Shown here: in pieces, positions 1 to 9,552 of the stretch | Layout of the letters: each line of letters begins with the position of its first letter | Position numbering within the stretch: the stretch's first letter is position 1 | Notes under the pieces: generated by a model | Seen by the model: the letters and a program-made list of their open reading frames with translations, nothing else | Told to the model about the DNA's origin: nothing | The model's database searches: none | NCBI RefSeq assembly: GCF_001043175.1 | Contig: NZ_CP011494.1 | Location: forward strand, 2,852,001-2,916,000 | Origin: Marinobacter psychrophilus | Lineage (GTDB): Bacteria > Pseudomonadota > Gammaproteobacteria > Pseudomonadales > Oleiphilaceae | Direction: 5' to 3' | Length of the DNA: 64,000 nt | Made by a program: the position numbers and the translations under genes

Positions 1-1335
1 TTGTTTGTTCAGCAAGCCAAAGACATGCAGGCCATGGGCGCCGACTCCATCGCCATCAAGGATATGGCGGGACTGCTGACGCCTTACGGCACCTACGATC
101 TGGTCAAAGCCATCAAGGCGAAAGTGGATCTGCCGCTGGTGATCCACAGCCACTCCACTTCCGGCCTGGCACCTCTGTGCCAGCTCAAAGCCATTGAAGC
201 CGGCGTAGACCGTATGGATACGGCCATTTCTTCGTTCGCCTCCGGCACCAGTCATCCGGCAACCGAATCCCAGGTGGCCGCGCTGAAAGGCACCGATTAC
301 GACACCGGCCTGGATTTGAATCTGCTAAGCGAAATCGCCGATTACTTCCGCGAAGTTCGCAAGAAGTACCGGCAGTTCGAAAGCGAGTTCACCCGCGAAG
401 ACGTGTCTGTTCAGATTAATCAGGTACCCGGCGGCATGATGTCCAACCTGGCCAACCAACTCAAAGAACAGAACGCGCTGGACCGCATCCGCGAAGTGTT
501 CGATGAAATTCCGCGGGTGCGGGAAGACCTCGGTTTTCCACCGCTGGTTACGCCCACCTCACAGATTGTCGGTACCCAGGCGGTATACAACGTACTGGCC
601 GGCCAGCGCTATAAAACCATCACCAACGAAGTAAAACGCTACCTGCAGGGTGGCTATGGTCGGCCGCCAGCGCCGGTGAACGCCGACCTGCGCAAAAAAG
701 CCATTGGCAATAAAACCGTTGACGAAGGCCGCCCGGCCGACCATCTCAGCCCCGAAATGGACAAACTGCGCAAAGACATTGGCGATCTGGCCCTTAACGA
801 GGAAGACGTGCTCACCTTCGCCATGTTCCCTGACCTCGGCCGCGAGTTCCTGCAGCAACGCAAAGACGGCACACTGGTGCCGGAGGCCCTGTTGCCACCG
901 GAAACAAAATCCGGTGACCGCCTGGTCACCGGTGTTGCCACCGAATTCCGCATTGAAGTGCACGGTGAGAGCTACGAAGTGGCGGTCACCGGCTCCGGTG
1001 AATCCGGTGTAGGTAAACGCAAACTCTATCTGTCACTTGACGGCATGCCGGAAGAAGTGGTGTTTGAATCCCTCAACGACTATGTGGCACAAAGCAGCAA
1101 CGGCCGCAAAAAGGCATCCATGCCCGGCCACGTCAGCACCGCCATGCCCGGCAATGTGGTCGAGGTTCTGGTGAAAGAAGGCGACACGGTGAGTGCCGGT
1201 CAAGCCGTACTGATCACCGAAGCGATGAAGATGGAAACCGAAGTACACGCTGACATTGACGGCAAAATCGCGGCAATTTACGTCACCAAAGGCGACCGGG
1301 TAACCCCGGGTGAAATGCTGATCGATATCGTCTGA
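1..1335 (+). CDS. oadA: Oxaloacetate decarboxylase alpha / pyruvate carboxylase subunit B, 5'-truncated
   Basis: This biotin-dependent carboxyltransferase moves a carboxyl group between oxaloacetate or pyruvate and a biotin on its own C-terminal domain. The window starts inside the gene, in frame, so the first ~150 residues of a usual ~600 are missing and the TTG at base 1 is not a real start. The visible fragment (444 residues) has the carboxyltransferase barrel (KDMAGLLTP at ~20, HSHSTSGLAP at ~49), the PYC/OADA conserved region, and a biotinyl domain whose EAMKMET motif places the biotinylated lysine at residue 410, 35 residues before the end. Whether it works as a decarboxylase or as the B half of a two-subunit pyruvate carboxylase depends on the partner upstream, which lies outside the window. 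A strong hairpin terminator follows. Confidence 0.9.
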   Translation: MFVQQAKDMQAMGADSIAIKDMAGLLTPYGTYDLVKAIKAKVDLPLVIHSHSTSGLAPLCQLKAIEAGVDRMDTAISSFASGTSHPATESQVAALKGTDYDTGLDLNLLSEIADYFREVRKKYRQFESEFTREDVSVQINQVPGGMMSNLANQLKEQNALDRIREVFDEIPRVREDLGFPPLVTPTSQIVGTQAVYNVLAGQRYKTITNEVKRYLQGGYGRPPAPVNADLRKKAIGNKTVDEGRPADHLSPEMDKLRKDIGDLALNEEDVLTFAMFPDLGREFLQQRKDGTLVPEALLPPETKSGDRLVTGVATEFRIEVHGESYEVAVTGSGESGVGKRKLYLSLDGMPEEVVFESLNDYVAQSSNGRKKASMPGHVSTAMPGNVVEVLVKEGDTVSAGQAVLITEAMKMETEVHADIDGKIAAIYVTKGDRVTPGEMLIDIV

Positions 1336-1364
1336 TTAGGGTGAAATCTGTTTTGAATAAAAGC

Positions 1365-1398
1365 AAAAAGCCGCCTCTGAGATCAGAGACGGCTTTTT
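1365..1398. terminator. Bidirectional hairpin terminator between oadA and rimO
   Basis: A stem of AAAAAGCCG...CTCT against AGAG...CGGCTTTTT, with one mismatch and a short loop, has an A-run on the left and a T-run on the right. It can therefore end transcription of oadA from the left and rimO from the right, which converge here. Confidence 0.85.
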
Positions 1399-1413
1399 AC
1401 GTTCAATAGCCCG

Positions 1414-2757
1414 TCAGGTCAGAGTCGCCCAAAGGTCATGCTCGTCCGCGTGGTCCACCATCGCCCGAACAATCTGCCCGGGCACCAAATCCGTGGCATC
1501 GTTCAGATACACCATGCCATCAATCTCTGGCGCGTCGGCTTTTGATCGCCCGATGGCACCTTCCTCGTCTACTTCGTCAATTAGCACGTCAATGGTGGTG
1601 CCAATTTTAGCCTGCAAACGGGCCGCTGAAATTTCGGCCTGCTTGGTCATAAATCGTTCCAGGCGCTCCTCTTTTACTTCTTCCGGCACGGCGCCTTCAA
1701 TTTCGTTGGCCTTGGCCCCTTCAACGGCGCTGTAGGTGAATGCGCCAACGCGATCCAGCTGCGCCTGGTCCAGCCAATCCAGCAGGTATTGGAAATCTTC
1801 TTCGGTTTCACCGGGGAAGCCCACAATAAAGGTGGAACGAATGGTGAGCTCCGGGCAGATTCCCCGCCATTTACGAATGCGGTCCAGAGTTTTGCTGTCG
1901 TGGGCAGGGCGCTTCATGGCTTTCAGCACTTTCGGGCTGGCGTGCTGGAACGGAATGTCCAAATACGGCAGAATTTTCCCTTCGGCCATTAACGGAATAA
2001 TGTCGTCGACATGAAGATACGGATACACGTAATGCAAGCGTACCCAAACACCCATTTCGCCCAACGCTTCGCACAGCGACTGCATTTTGGTTTTAATCGG
2101 GCGCCCCTGCCAGAAACCGGTGCGGTACTTGGTGTCTACGCCGTAGGCCGAGGTGTCCTGGGAAATAACGAGTAGTTCTTTAACACCAGCGTCGACCAAA
2201 CGTTGAGCTTCATCCATCACATCGCCAATGGGACGGCTGACCAGATCGCCGCGCATCGACGGAATAATGCAGAAAGTGCAGCGATGATTGCAGCCTTCGG
2301 AGATTTTCAGGTAGGCATAGTGCCGCGGTGTCAGCTTGATACCTTGGGGCGGCACCAGATCCGTGAACGGGTCGTGCTTGCGGGTGGGCGGCACAAACTG
2401 GTGTACCGCACCGACCACTTCTTCATACGCATGGGGTCCCGATACCGCCAGCACGCCGGGATGGGTTTCGCGGATTTTGTCTGCTTCAACGCCCATACAA
2501 CCGGTGACAATGACTTTACCGTTTTCACTGATAGCTTCACCAATGGCGTCCAGAGACTCCTGTTTCGCAGCATCAATAAAACCGCAGGTGTTTACCACCA
2601 CAATGTCGGCGTCTTTGTAGGTTGGTACTACGTCATACCCGTCCAACCTCAGCTGGGTCAGAATACGCTCGGAGTCTACCAGGGCCTTAGGGCAACCCAG
2701 ACTGATAAAACCAACTTTGCCGTTACTGGCTTTTGTATTTTCGGTCTTTTCTATCAT
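1414..2757 (-). CDS. rimO: Ribosomal protein uS12 methylthiotransferase RimO
   Basis: RimO is a radical-SAM methylthiotransferase that adds a methylthio group to an aspartate of ribosomal protein uS12. The 447-residue protein has the N-terminal MTTase domain with three cluster cysteines (C22 in SLGCPK, C58 in NTCGF, C87 in TGCMG), the radical-SAM motif CNHRCTFC (C156, C160, C163) and a C-terminal TRAM domain. The frame is open further upstream to 2988, but the ATG at 2757 fits the family length and begins just ahead of the first conserved block, so I use it. It is distinguished from MiaB, present elsewhere in this window, by its SLGCPK motif. It converges on oadA. Confidence 0.95.
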   Translation of the reverse strand: MIEKTENTKASNGKVGFISLGCPKALVDSERILTQLRLDGYDVVPTYKDADIVVVNTCGFIDAAKQESLDAIGEAISENGKVIVTGCMGVEADKIRETHPGVLAVSGPHAYEEVVGAVHQFVPPTRKHDPFTDLVPPQGIKLTPRHYAYLKISEGCNHRCTFCIIPSMRGDLVSRPIGDVMDEAQRLVDAGVKELLVISQDTSAYGVDTKYRTGFWQGRPIKTKMQSLCEALGEMGVWVRLHYVYPYLHVDDIIPLMAEGKILPYLDIPFQHASPKVLKAMKRPAHDSKTLDRIRKWRGICPELTIRSTFIVGFPGETEEDFQYLLDWLDQAQLDRVGAFTYSAVEGAKANEIEGAVPEEVKEERLERFMTKQAEISAARLQAKIGTTIDVLIDEVDEEGAIGRSKADAPEIDGMVYLNDATDLVPGQIVRAMVDHADEHDLWATLT

Positions 2758-2993
2758 AGAGCGGTTCGTAGTTCCTGATGCAGGGCGTATCAACGCAAAT
2801 AAATGGAAGTCACATTTTACACCACACGAGCGCGCCGCTACAGCAAAAGCCGAAACCTGCTCCATCGACAATGGATCATTCCAAGTGAAAATTTGTGAAC
2901 ATCCATCCGTAAAAAAGCGAATAATCTGCCACACTGTGAACCAAATGAATTTTAACCATATAACCTCAGACTGATTGAGCCCGACCACTGCCT

Positions 2994-3401
2994 ATGAAAT
3001 TCACATCTGCACAACCAAATCTACGCGATCAGCAACGGGTTGACGTCAAGACCGATATCGTTATTGAAAGGCCAGATGGTTGCCAGTGCAGTTGCACAAC
3101 GGCAAACTTGTCGCGTTCAGGTGTGATGGTATCTTGCAATCAATCGACGGCGAACCTTCTGGCTCAGGGCAACCGGGCGCTGGCGCCGGGAAACCCCGTG
3201 CCGGTGAAAGCCAGTTTTTCCGTGCCCATGCAACCGACACAGCCGGTTATTATCGCCGCAGGTAATATTGTGCATTTTCGACGAATTGCCCAAGACCGGT
3301 TTCAGGTTGGCATTCAATTTGAAGAATTTGAGGGCGGTGGATGCGCTTGTGTTGACCAGTATGTACGCAGTCTTCTTAATGAACGCGGCAAATTTACCTG
3401 A
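2994..3401 (+). CDS. PilZ domain protein, cysteine-rich
   Basis: This is a stand-alone 135-residue PilZ domain, a c-di-GMP receptor fold. Both ligand motifs are visible: RxxxR as RDQQR at residues 11-15 and N/DxSxxG as NLSRSG at 38-43. Such proteins usually act on motility, pili or exopolysaccharide machinery by protein contact. Six cysteines (30, 32, 34, 48, 117, 119), including a CxCxC cluster between the two binding motifs and a CxC near the C-terminus, are unusual for this fold. The ATG at 2994 lies 236 nt from the divergent rimO start. No partner gene is adjacent, so the target process is unknown. Confidence 0.85.
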   Translation: MKFTSAQPNLRDQQRVDVKTDIVIERPDGCQCSCTTANLSRSGVMVSCNQSTANLLAQGNRALAPGNPVPVKASFSVPMQPTQPVIIAAGNIVHFRRIAQDRFQVGIQFEEFEGGGCACVDQYVRSLLNERGKFT

Positions 3402-3500
3402 AAGCCCCGAACTCCCCGCCGAAACCATTACAATACCCGGCCAGCTGAGCTGTAATCAGACTCGGCGTTATTCGACCATCCATCAGGGACCCGCTATTTC

Positions 3501-4538
3501 ATGGCAATCAAATATCTTCGCACGGCTTTCGCCAGCCAATACCAGCCGGGGCAACCTGCACGCTTGCGCAGCGGCGAAGCTCTGGAAGAGCCTGGTGGCG
3601 ATTACGAGGCCCTGCACAAACAGATGAAGCGTCTATTCAACGCCAAACCCGGAAAGAAATTCGGCCGTTTCTCTGACGATATCGGCGAAAGCCCTTTCAG
3701 CACCTGGCTGAAAGATTATCTGGAAGGCAAACAGGGCTTTGCGGCCATGAGCAGCCGGCTGTTCGATCAATGGCAGGAACTGCTCAGCGGCTGCCAGGAA
3801 GAGCATCACGGCCATTTGATGCTGGTGCACGAGGCCCTGGCGGATACAGAGGTTGCGTACTTGCTGGTGGTAGAAGCAGACAGCGCCATGCGATTCGATG
3901 GTAACCAGGCGTTAGATGCCACCGACATTCTCAGCCTTTCACGGTTGAACCTGGCGCTGCGAATCGAGCTTACCGACTGGCAGCGTAATGGCGGTGGCGG
4001 TGCCAGCAGCGACAGCGACAGCAACTATTTGACGCTGGTACACGCCCGCGGCACCGCTGAGCCGGGTGAACTGTTTATTCGTTTGTGCGGTTTTACCAAT
4101 CAAGTAGATGTAGAAAAAGAAACCCTGACGTTTCTGGACGCGGTGGAAGCTTTCGCAAAAACCGAGCAGCCGGGTAAAGCGGGCGAAGTGCGCAACCGCG
4201 CCTATGAATTCTGTAAGGAACAGCACGCTCTGGGAGAACCGGTGGCCATCGAGGCGTTGTCGGGTTATCTCGATCAGGACCAACCTGAGCGTTTCCGCGA
4301 GTTCGCCAGTAAAACGGCTGAGTTGCCCGCAAGCGGCGTGCTGCATCCGGATCATCGTAAGGTGAAGAAGCTGGTGCGCATTGGGGGATCGGGTGGTGGT
4401 ATGAGCGTGTCTTTTTCGTCGGATTTGATGAATCAGGCGGTTTATTATGACCGCGACAAGGATTCTTTGACGATTACTCGTTTGCCAAAGGTTTTGCGGG
4501 AGCAGTTGCAGCGTTATCTTGATACTCGCGAGGAGTAA
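3501..4538 (+). CDS. Nucleoid-associated protein, NdpA/YejK family
   Basis: The 345-residue product matches the NdpA/YejK (37-kDa nucleoid-associated) family in length and in its overall blocks: MAIKYLRTAF near the start, FGRFSDDIG, a central HARG.AEPGELFIR segment, and a basic C-terminal region with DHRKVKKLVRIGG. Members bind the nucleoid; their exact role is poorly defined. A Gly/Ser/Asp-rich insertion (about residues 168-178) appears to be a flexible linker. It stands alone on the plus strand after the PilZ gene, 99 nt away. Confidence 0.85.
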   Translation: MAIKYLRTAFASQYQPGQPARLRSGEALEEPGGDYEALHKQMKRLFNAKPGKKFGRFSDDIGESPFSTWLKDYLEGKQGFAAMSSRLFDQWQELLSGCQEEHHGHLMLVHEALADTEVAYLLVVEADSAMRFDGNQALDATDILSLSRLNLALRIELTDWQRNGGGGASSDSDSNYLTLVHARGTAEPGELFIRLCGFTNQVDVEKETLTFLDAVEAFAKTEQPGKAGEVRNRAYEFCKEQHALGEPVAIEALSGYLDQDQPERFREFASKTAELPASGVLHPDHRKVKKLVRIGGSGGGMSVSFSSDLMNQAVYYDRDKDSLTITRLPKVLREQLQRYLDTREE

Positions 4539-4595
4539 ATTGGCCCATTTCATTTATACTCATTTTTTTAAGCTGTTTATCAGCAGGCTTTTATT

Positions 4596-4874
4596 ATGAA
4601 TATCGATAAGGCAAAAAAACGGATCGCAAAGCTGGTAAAAAAGGGCTTTGATGGCTATCCGTTGATTTCGTTGGAATACTTTGGAAAGACGTCGGACTCC
4701 GCTACGAAAGTTGTTATTTCATTTGTTGCCCAGGAGAACGCAGAGCCTCAGAAGCAGGCATTTTCGAGCGATACTGACGCCCGGAAAGACGAAGCGATTC
4801 AATCGACCCTGGTGAAGATTATTGAGCGATCTGACGTTAGAACGGTGGTTGAAGTTGAGGGTGTTTCAAAATGA
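4596..4874 (+). CDS. Small unknown protein coupled to FAD dehydrogenase
   Basis: I do not recognise this 92-residue protein. It has a lysine-rich start (KAKKRIAKLVKKG), a central segment ending in an acidic stretch (SDTDARKDEAIQ) and a C-terminal beta-like segment (VRTVVEVEG). There is no signal peptide and no membrane segment. Its stop overlaps the ATG of the following FAD-dependent dehydrogenase in an ATGA junction, so the two are probably co-translated and may work together. It may be a small partner or substrate-binding subunit, but that is inference from position only. Confidence 0.6.
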   Translation: MNIDKAKKRIAKLVKKGFDGYPLISLEYFGKTSDSATKVVISFVAQENAEPQKQAFSSDTDARKDEAIQSTLVKIIERSDVRTVVEVEGVSK

Positions 4875-6487
4875 TACGGCTGACGAATATTCAACTGGTG
4901 CTTGATCACGATGATCAAGCGATGACCAGCGCAGTATTGGATCGTTTATCAATCACGGCCGACGATCTGGTGAGCATTCACGTGCATAAGCGCGGATACG
5001 ATGCCCGTAAAAAAACCAATATCATGCTTATTTACACGCTCGATGTTGAGACCACCCATAACGAATCCCTGATCGAAAAATTTGCTAAACATCAGCTGGT
5101 TAAAGCAACTCCGGATATGAGCTACCAGTTCGTAGCGAAGGCTCCGGCAGATTTACAGGAACGCCCGGTTGTCATCGGTTTTGGGCCCTGTGGTCTGTTG
5201 GCCGGTTTGGTGTTGGCGCAGATGGGTTATAAACCCATTATTCTGGATCGCGGCAAAGAGGTGCGTGAGCGTACGAAAGACACCTTTGGTTTTTGGCGCA
5301 AGAAAATCCTTAATACCGAATCCAATGTGCAGTTTGGGGAAGGCGGTGCCGGAACCTTCTCTGACGGTAAGCTTTACAGCCAGGTGAAAGACCCGAATCA
5401 CTACGGTCGTAAGGTATTAACCGAATTTGTGGCGTCAGGAGCGCCGGACGAGATCATGTTTGTCAGTAAGCCGCACATAGGTACTTTTCGACTGGTCACT
5501 ATGGTTGAGCAGATACGTGCGAAAATCATCGAACTGGGAGGCGAGATACGTTTCAGCGCCCGCGTTGACGGTGTGCAAATCGACAACAGCCAGATTACCG
5601 GTGTGGTATTAGCCGATGGCGAAGTAATCCATTCCAGACACATCGCGCTGGCGATTGGTCACAGTGCCCGCGATACTTTCCAGATGCTTTACGATAGCAA
5701 GGTATATATCGAGGCCAAGCCGTTTTCTGTTGGTTTCCGCATCGAACACCCACAATCCGTCATTGATAAAGCGCGTTTTGGCAAAAATGTGGGCAACCCG
5801 ATTCTGGGTGCAGCCGACTACAAGTTGGTTCATCATTGTAAAAGTGGGCGCTCTGTATACAGCTTTTGCATGTGCCCGGGTGGCACTGTGGTGGCTGCCG
5901 CTTCGGAGGAACATGGCGTGGTGACCAATGGTATGAGCCAGTATTCTCGTGCTGAGCGTAATGCCAACAGTGCGATTGTCGTGGGTATTGATCCGTCAGA
6001 TTATCCGGGTAATCCATTGGCAGGAATCGATTTCCAGCGAGCACTCGAACGTAATGCCTACGTGTTAGGTGGCTCCAACTACGATGCGCCAGCACAGAAA
6101 GTGGGTAACTTTTTAAAAGGAACGTCCTCCGAAACGGTTGGCAGTGTAGAGCCCTCTTTCCAGCCCGGCGTCAAACTGACCGACTTGTCGAAAGCGCTGC
6201 CTGATTTTTGTATCGAGGCTATTCGCGAAGCCATTCCGGTTTTCAACAGAAAAATTAAAGGCTTTGCTTTGGAAGATGCGCTATTGACCGGTGTGGAAAC
6301 CCGAACGTCTGCACCTATCTGTATAAAGCGCGGTAAAGATTTTCAGAGCATCAACACCCAAGGTTTGTACCCCGCCGGTGAAGGTGCGGGCTATGCCGGT
6401 GGCATTCTGTCAGCGGCCATAGACGGCATTAAAGTCGCCGAAGCTATGGCGCTCAGTATCAACACCCGGCATGAGAAGTCCGCATAA
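4871..6487 (+). CDS. FAD-dependent dehydrogenase, COG2509-type
   Basis: The 538-residue protein has a ~95-residue N-terminal extension, then a Rossmann FAD-binding motif GFGPCG at 103-108 followed by the acidic IILDRG strand end, and a GEGGAGTFSDGKL block typical of the uncharacterised COG2509 FAD-dependent dehydrogenases. The C-terminal GLYPAGEGAGYAGGI segment is a second FAD contact. The substrate is unknown. No signal peptide is seen, so it is cytoplasmic. It begins inside the stop codon of the 92-residue gene upstream (4-nt overlap), indicating an operon of two. Confidence 0.85.
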   Translation: MIRLTNIQLVLDHDDQAMTSAVLDRLSITADDLVSIHVHKRGYDARKKTNIMLIYTLDVETTHNESLIEKFAKHQLVKATPDMSYQFVAKAPADLQERPVVIGFGPCGLLAGLVLAQMGYKPIILDRGKEVRERTKDTFGFWRKKILNTESNVQFGEGGAGTFSDGKLYSQVKDPNHYGRKVLTEFVASGAPDEIMFVSKPHIGTFRLVTMVEQIRAKIIELGGEIRFSARVDGVQIDNSQITGVVLADGEVIHSRHIALAIGHSARDTFQMLYDSKVYIEAKPFSVGFRIEHPQSVIDKARFGKNVGNPILGAADYKLVHHCKSGRSVYSFCMCPGGTVVAAASEEHGVVTNGMSQYSRAERNANSAIVVGIDPSDYPGNPLAGIDFQRALERNAYVLGGSNYDAPAQKVGNFLKGTSSETVGSVEPSFQPGVKLTDLSKALPDFCIEAIREAIPVFNRKIKGFALEDALLTGVETRTSAPICIKRGKDFQSINTQGLYPAGEGAGYAGGILSAAIDGIKVAEAMALSINTRHEKSA

Positions 6488-6657
6488 AAACGTCGGAGCC
6501 ATAGCCTTGCAAATCTGGAAGATTACCGAGACAACGCTGGTTGCGGAATGATCGCCCCGTTACAATGCCAAGTCGCTCTTCTCAAAATGATTCCGAAAGC
6601 TTCTTGCCCGAAAATCCTGACTGCGGGCACCCAATACATCCAGTTGCGTTGAGACTC

Positions 6658-8004
6658 ATGGCCAAAAAGTTATTTATCAAAACCCACGGCTGCCAGATGA
6701 ACGAATACGATTCATCCCGCATGGCTGATCTGTTAAAAGTCGGTGAAGCGGTTGAAATGACCGACAGCCCGGAAGACGCCGATATTCTATTGCTGAATAC
6801 CTGCTCCATTCGTGAAAAGGCCCAGGAAAAGGTGTTTCACCAATTGGGTCGCTGGAAAAATCTGAAAAAGAACAAACCGGGGCTGATCATCGGCGTTGGC
6901 GGTTGCGTGGCCAGTCAGGAAGGCCAGGCGATTATTGACCGTGCGCCCTTTGTAGATATGGTCTTCGGCCCGCAAACGCTGCACCGTTTGCCGGCCATGA
7001 TTACCGAGGTTCGGATGAAGGGTAACGGCGTCGGCGTGGTCGATGTCAGCTTCCCGGAAATTGAAAAATTCGACAATCTTCCAGAGCCCGGCGCCGATGG
7101 CCCGTCTGCATTTGTGTCGATTATGGAAGGCTGCAGCAAATACTGCACATTCTGCGTGGTGCCTTACACACGCGGCGAAGAAGTCAGCCGGCCGGCGGAT
7201 GATGTGATTGCGGAAGTGGCTCATCTGGCCTCACAGAACGTACGCGAAATTAACCTTTTGGGCCAGAACGTAAACGCCTACCGTGGCGAGACTCACGATG
7301 GCGATGTGATGGACTTGGCGGAGCTGATCACGCTGATTGCCACCATCGATGGCATTGACCGCATTCGCTACACCACCTCACACCCGGTGGAATTCACCGA
7401 TGCGTTGATTGATGTTTACGAGCAGGTACCAGAACTGGTTAGCCATCTGCACCTACCGGTGCAAAGCGGCTCTGATCGCATACTCTCAGCGATGAAGCGC
7501 GGCCATACGGCTTTGGAGTACAAATCCAAGCTTCGCCGCCTGCGCAAGATTCGACCGGACATCAGTTTTTCATCGGACTTCATTATTGGATTCCCCGGTG
7601 AAACCGAGAAAGATTTTGAAGACACGATGAAGCTGATCAACGACATTGGCTTCGATATGTCATTCAGCTTTATTTACAGCGCACGCCCTGGCACGCCGGC
7701 GTCAGATTTGCCGGATGATACGGAGATGGCGGTGAAGAAGCAGCGTCTGAAGATTCTGCAGGATCGTATAAACCAGACGGTTATGGACATCAGCCGCAAA
7801 ATGGTCGGCACCACCCAGCGCGTTTTGGTGACCGGTCTGTCCAAAAAGGACCCGGGCGAGCTTTCAGGCCGCACGGAAAATAACCGCATCGTCAATTTCC
7901 GCCATGACAATTCAGCGGCTATCGGGCATTTTATAGATGTTGAGATTGTAGAGGCTTATTCGAATTCCTTGCGTGGTTTGCCGGTGGGTTCTGAATTGTA
8001 TTGA
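6658..8004 (+). CDS. miaB: tRNA-2-methylthio-N6-dimethylallyladenosine synthase MiaB
   Basis: MiaB methylthiolates i6A37 in tRNAs that read codons starting with U, completing ms2i6A; MiaA, which makes i6A, is also in this window. The 448-residue protein has three N-terminal cluster cysteines (C12 in [11 protein letters not shown]49 in [10 protein letters not shown]83 in GGCVASQEG), the radical-SAM motif CSKYCTFC (C159, C163, C166) and a C-terminal TRAM domain ([10 protein letters not shown]). The frame is open from 6541, but the ATG at 6658 gives the [13 protein letters not shown] start of the family. It is followed by phoH after 79 nt and probably heads the miaB-phoH-ybeY-corC-lnt run. Confidence 0.96.
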   Translation: MAKKLFIKTHGCQMNEYDSSRMADLLKVGEAVEMTDSPEDADILLLNTCSIREKAQEKVFHQLGRWKNLKKNKPGLIIGVGGCVASQEGQAIIDRAPFVDMVFGPQTLHRLPAMITEVRMKGNGVGVVDVSFPEIEKFDNLPEPGADGPSAFVSIMEGCSKYCTFCVVPYTRGEEVSRPADDVIAEVAHLASQNVREINLLGQNVNAYRGETHDGDVMDLAELITLIATIDGIDRIRYTTSHPVEFTDALIDVYEQVPELVSHLHLPVQSGSDRILSAMKRGHTALEYKSKLRRLRKIRPDISFSSDFIIGFPGETEKDFEDTMKLINDIGFDMSFSFIYSARPGTPASDLPDDTEMAVKKQRLKILQDRINQTVMDISRKMVGTTQRVLVTGLSKKDPGELSGRTENNRIVNFRHDNSAAIGHFIDVEIVEAYSNSLRGLPVGSELY

Positions 8005-8083
8005 AAGAATTCGCCCATCACCGATAGCAGCAAAATCAAAAAAATGCTCCCTACAAGAACCACGGGGGTAAAACGGAGAAAAC

Positions 8084-9079
8084 TTGGACGCCAACGATTC
8101 CAGACAATTTGATTTGTACCCGATTGATCAGCGCCGTTTAACGACCCTTTGCGGTCAGTTTGATGAAAATCTGAAACAGGTTGAGCGTCGCTTGCAGGTT
8201 TCTATCAGCCGCCGCGGGCATCACTTCCGCGTTCAGGGTGCGACCGAAAATGTGGCAGCCGCCACTGAGGTTGTGCGGCACATGTATCGGGAAACAGAAG
8301 CCACCGAGGATCTGACGCCAGACACCGTGCATCTGTATATCCGCGAAACCGGTTTTGAACGGTTGCCGGAAGAAGTACCGTTTGACGGTGCCGTAACCAT
8401 TATTAAAACCCCGAAGCTAACCGCCAAACCTCGTGGTGCCAACCAGCAGCGATATGTGCACAATATTCGCACCCACGACATAAACTTTGGCATTGGGCCA
8501 GCGGGTACGGGTAAAACCTGGCTAGCGGTTGCCTGCGCAGTGGAAGCATTAAAAGACGAACAAGTTAAACGCATACTGCTGGTGCGCCCAGCGGTGGAAG
8601 CGGGCGAAAAACTGGGTTTCCTGCCCGGCGACCTGGCGCAGAAGGTCGACCCATACCTTCGCCCGCTTTACGACGCTCTTTACGAGATGCTGGGCTTTGA
8701 ACACGTAACGCGTCTGATTGAAAAAAGCGTGATCGAGATTGCACCGCTGGCGTTTATGCGCGGGCGCACACTGAACAACTCGTTCATCATTCTGGACGAA
8801 AGCCAAAACACCACCCGCGAGCAGATGAAGATGTTCCTGACCCGCATCGGCTTTGGCTCTACCGCGGTAATTACCGGGGACACAACTCAGATTGACCTAC
8901 CCCGCGGCCAGAATTCAGGGCTAATTCACGCCGCCACGGTGCTGAATAATGTCGCAGGGATAAGTTTTATTCGTTTTGAATCCAAAGACGTGGTTCGCCA
9001 CCCGCTGGTTCAGCGCATCGTTGAAGCTTACGGTGCTATTAACGATGGTAACGATCGCAACGGCAGCGACGAGCGGTGA
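8084..9079 (+). CDS. ybeZ: PhoH-like ATPase (YbeZ)
   Basis: This PhoH-family P-loop ATPase (331 residues) is a partner of the YbeY endoribonuclease in RNA processing. It carries an N-terminal KH-like region, Walker A GPAGTGKT at 138-145 and Walker B FIILDES ending at 240. The start is a TTG at 8084 supported by a GGAG five bases upstream (8075-8078); no nearby ATG fits. Its stop overlaps the GTG start of ybeY (GTGA), so the two are translationally coupled, as in E. coli ybeZYX. Confidence 0.93.
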   Translation: MDANDSRQFDLYPIDQRRLTTLCGQFDENLKQVERRLQVSISRRGHHFRVQGATENVAAATEVVRHMYRETEATEDLTPDTVHLYIRETGFERLPEEVPFDGAVTIIKTPKLTAKPRGANQQRYVHNIRTHDINFGIGPAGTGKTWLAVACAVEALKDEQVKRILLVRPAVEAGEKLGFLPGDLAQKVDPYLRPLYDALYEMLGFEHVTRLIEKSVIEIAPLAFMRGRTLNNSFIILDESQNTTREQMKMFLTRIGFGSTAVITGDTTQIDLPRGQNSGLIHAATVLNNVAGISFIRFESKDVVRHPLVQRIVEAYGAINDGNDRNGSDER

Positions 9080-9552
9080 ACACCGTCACACTGGACTTGC
9101 AGTTAGCCAGCGACGCGGCGAACATCCCGTCGGAAAACCGATTGCGGCAGTGGTCGCAGTTGGCCTGGCAGGGCGATGAGCCAACCGAAGTCACCATTCG
9201 TATCGTTGACGAATCTGAAATGCATGCCTTGAATTTCCAGTACCGCGGAAAAGACAAACCGACGAACGTCCTGTCCTTTCCATTTGAGGCGCCCGCCGGT
9301 ATACACATTCCATTAGCGGGTGATCTGGTTATTTGCGCTCCAATAGTTGCACAAGAAGCCCGGGAACAGTACAAAGACACTCACGCCCATTGGGCGCACA
9401 TGATTATTCATGGCATGCTGCATCTGCAGAGCTACGACCACATTGACGATAACGAGGCAGAGGAAATGGAAGGCCTCGAAATACGTCTGCTGGCGCAGAT
9501 CGGCATTACCAATCCTTACGACCACGCAGAGGTAACCGAAAAAGACTCATGA
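9076..9552 (+). CDS. ybeY: Endoribonuclease YbeY
   Basis: YbeY is a zinc-dependent single-strand endoribonuclease needed for 16S rRNA 3'-end maturation and ribosome quality control. The 158-residue protein has the metal-binding motif HGMLHLQSYDH at residues 112-122 and the RIVDESEMHALN..YR block of the family. It starts with GTG overlapping the phoH stop and ends overlapping the corC ATG (ATGA), consistent with one polycistronic message. Confidence 0.95.
   Translation: MNTVTLDLQLASDAANIPSENRLRQWSQLAWQGDEPTEVTIRIVDESEMHALNFQYRGKDKPTNVLSFPFEAPAGIHIPLAGDLVICAPIVAQEAREQYKDTHAHWAHMIIHGMLHLQSYDHIDDNEAEEMEGLEIRLLAQIGITNPYDHAEVTEKDS

Noticed and set aside
2758..2988. 77-residue N-terminal extension of RimO.
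   Set aside because: The extension lacks similarity to the family and the ATG at 2757 starts at the usual place.
6541..6566. TTGCGG...TACAAT as a miaB promoter.
   Set aside because: The spacer is only 14 nt, too short for a sigma-70 promoter; not called.
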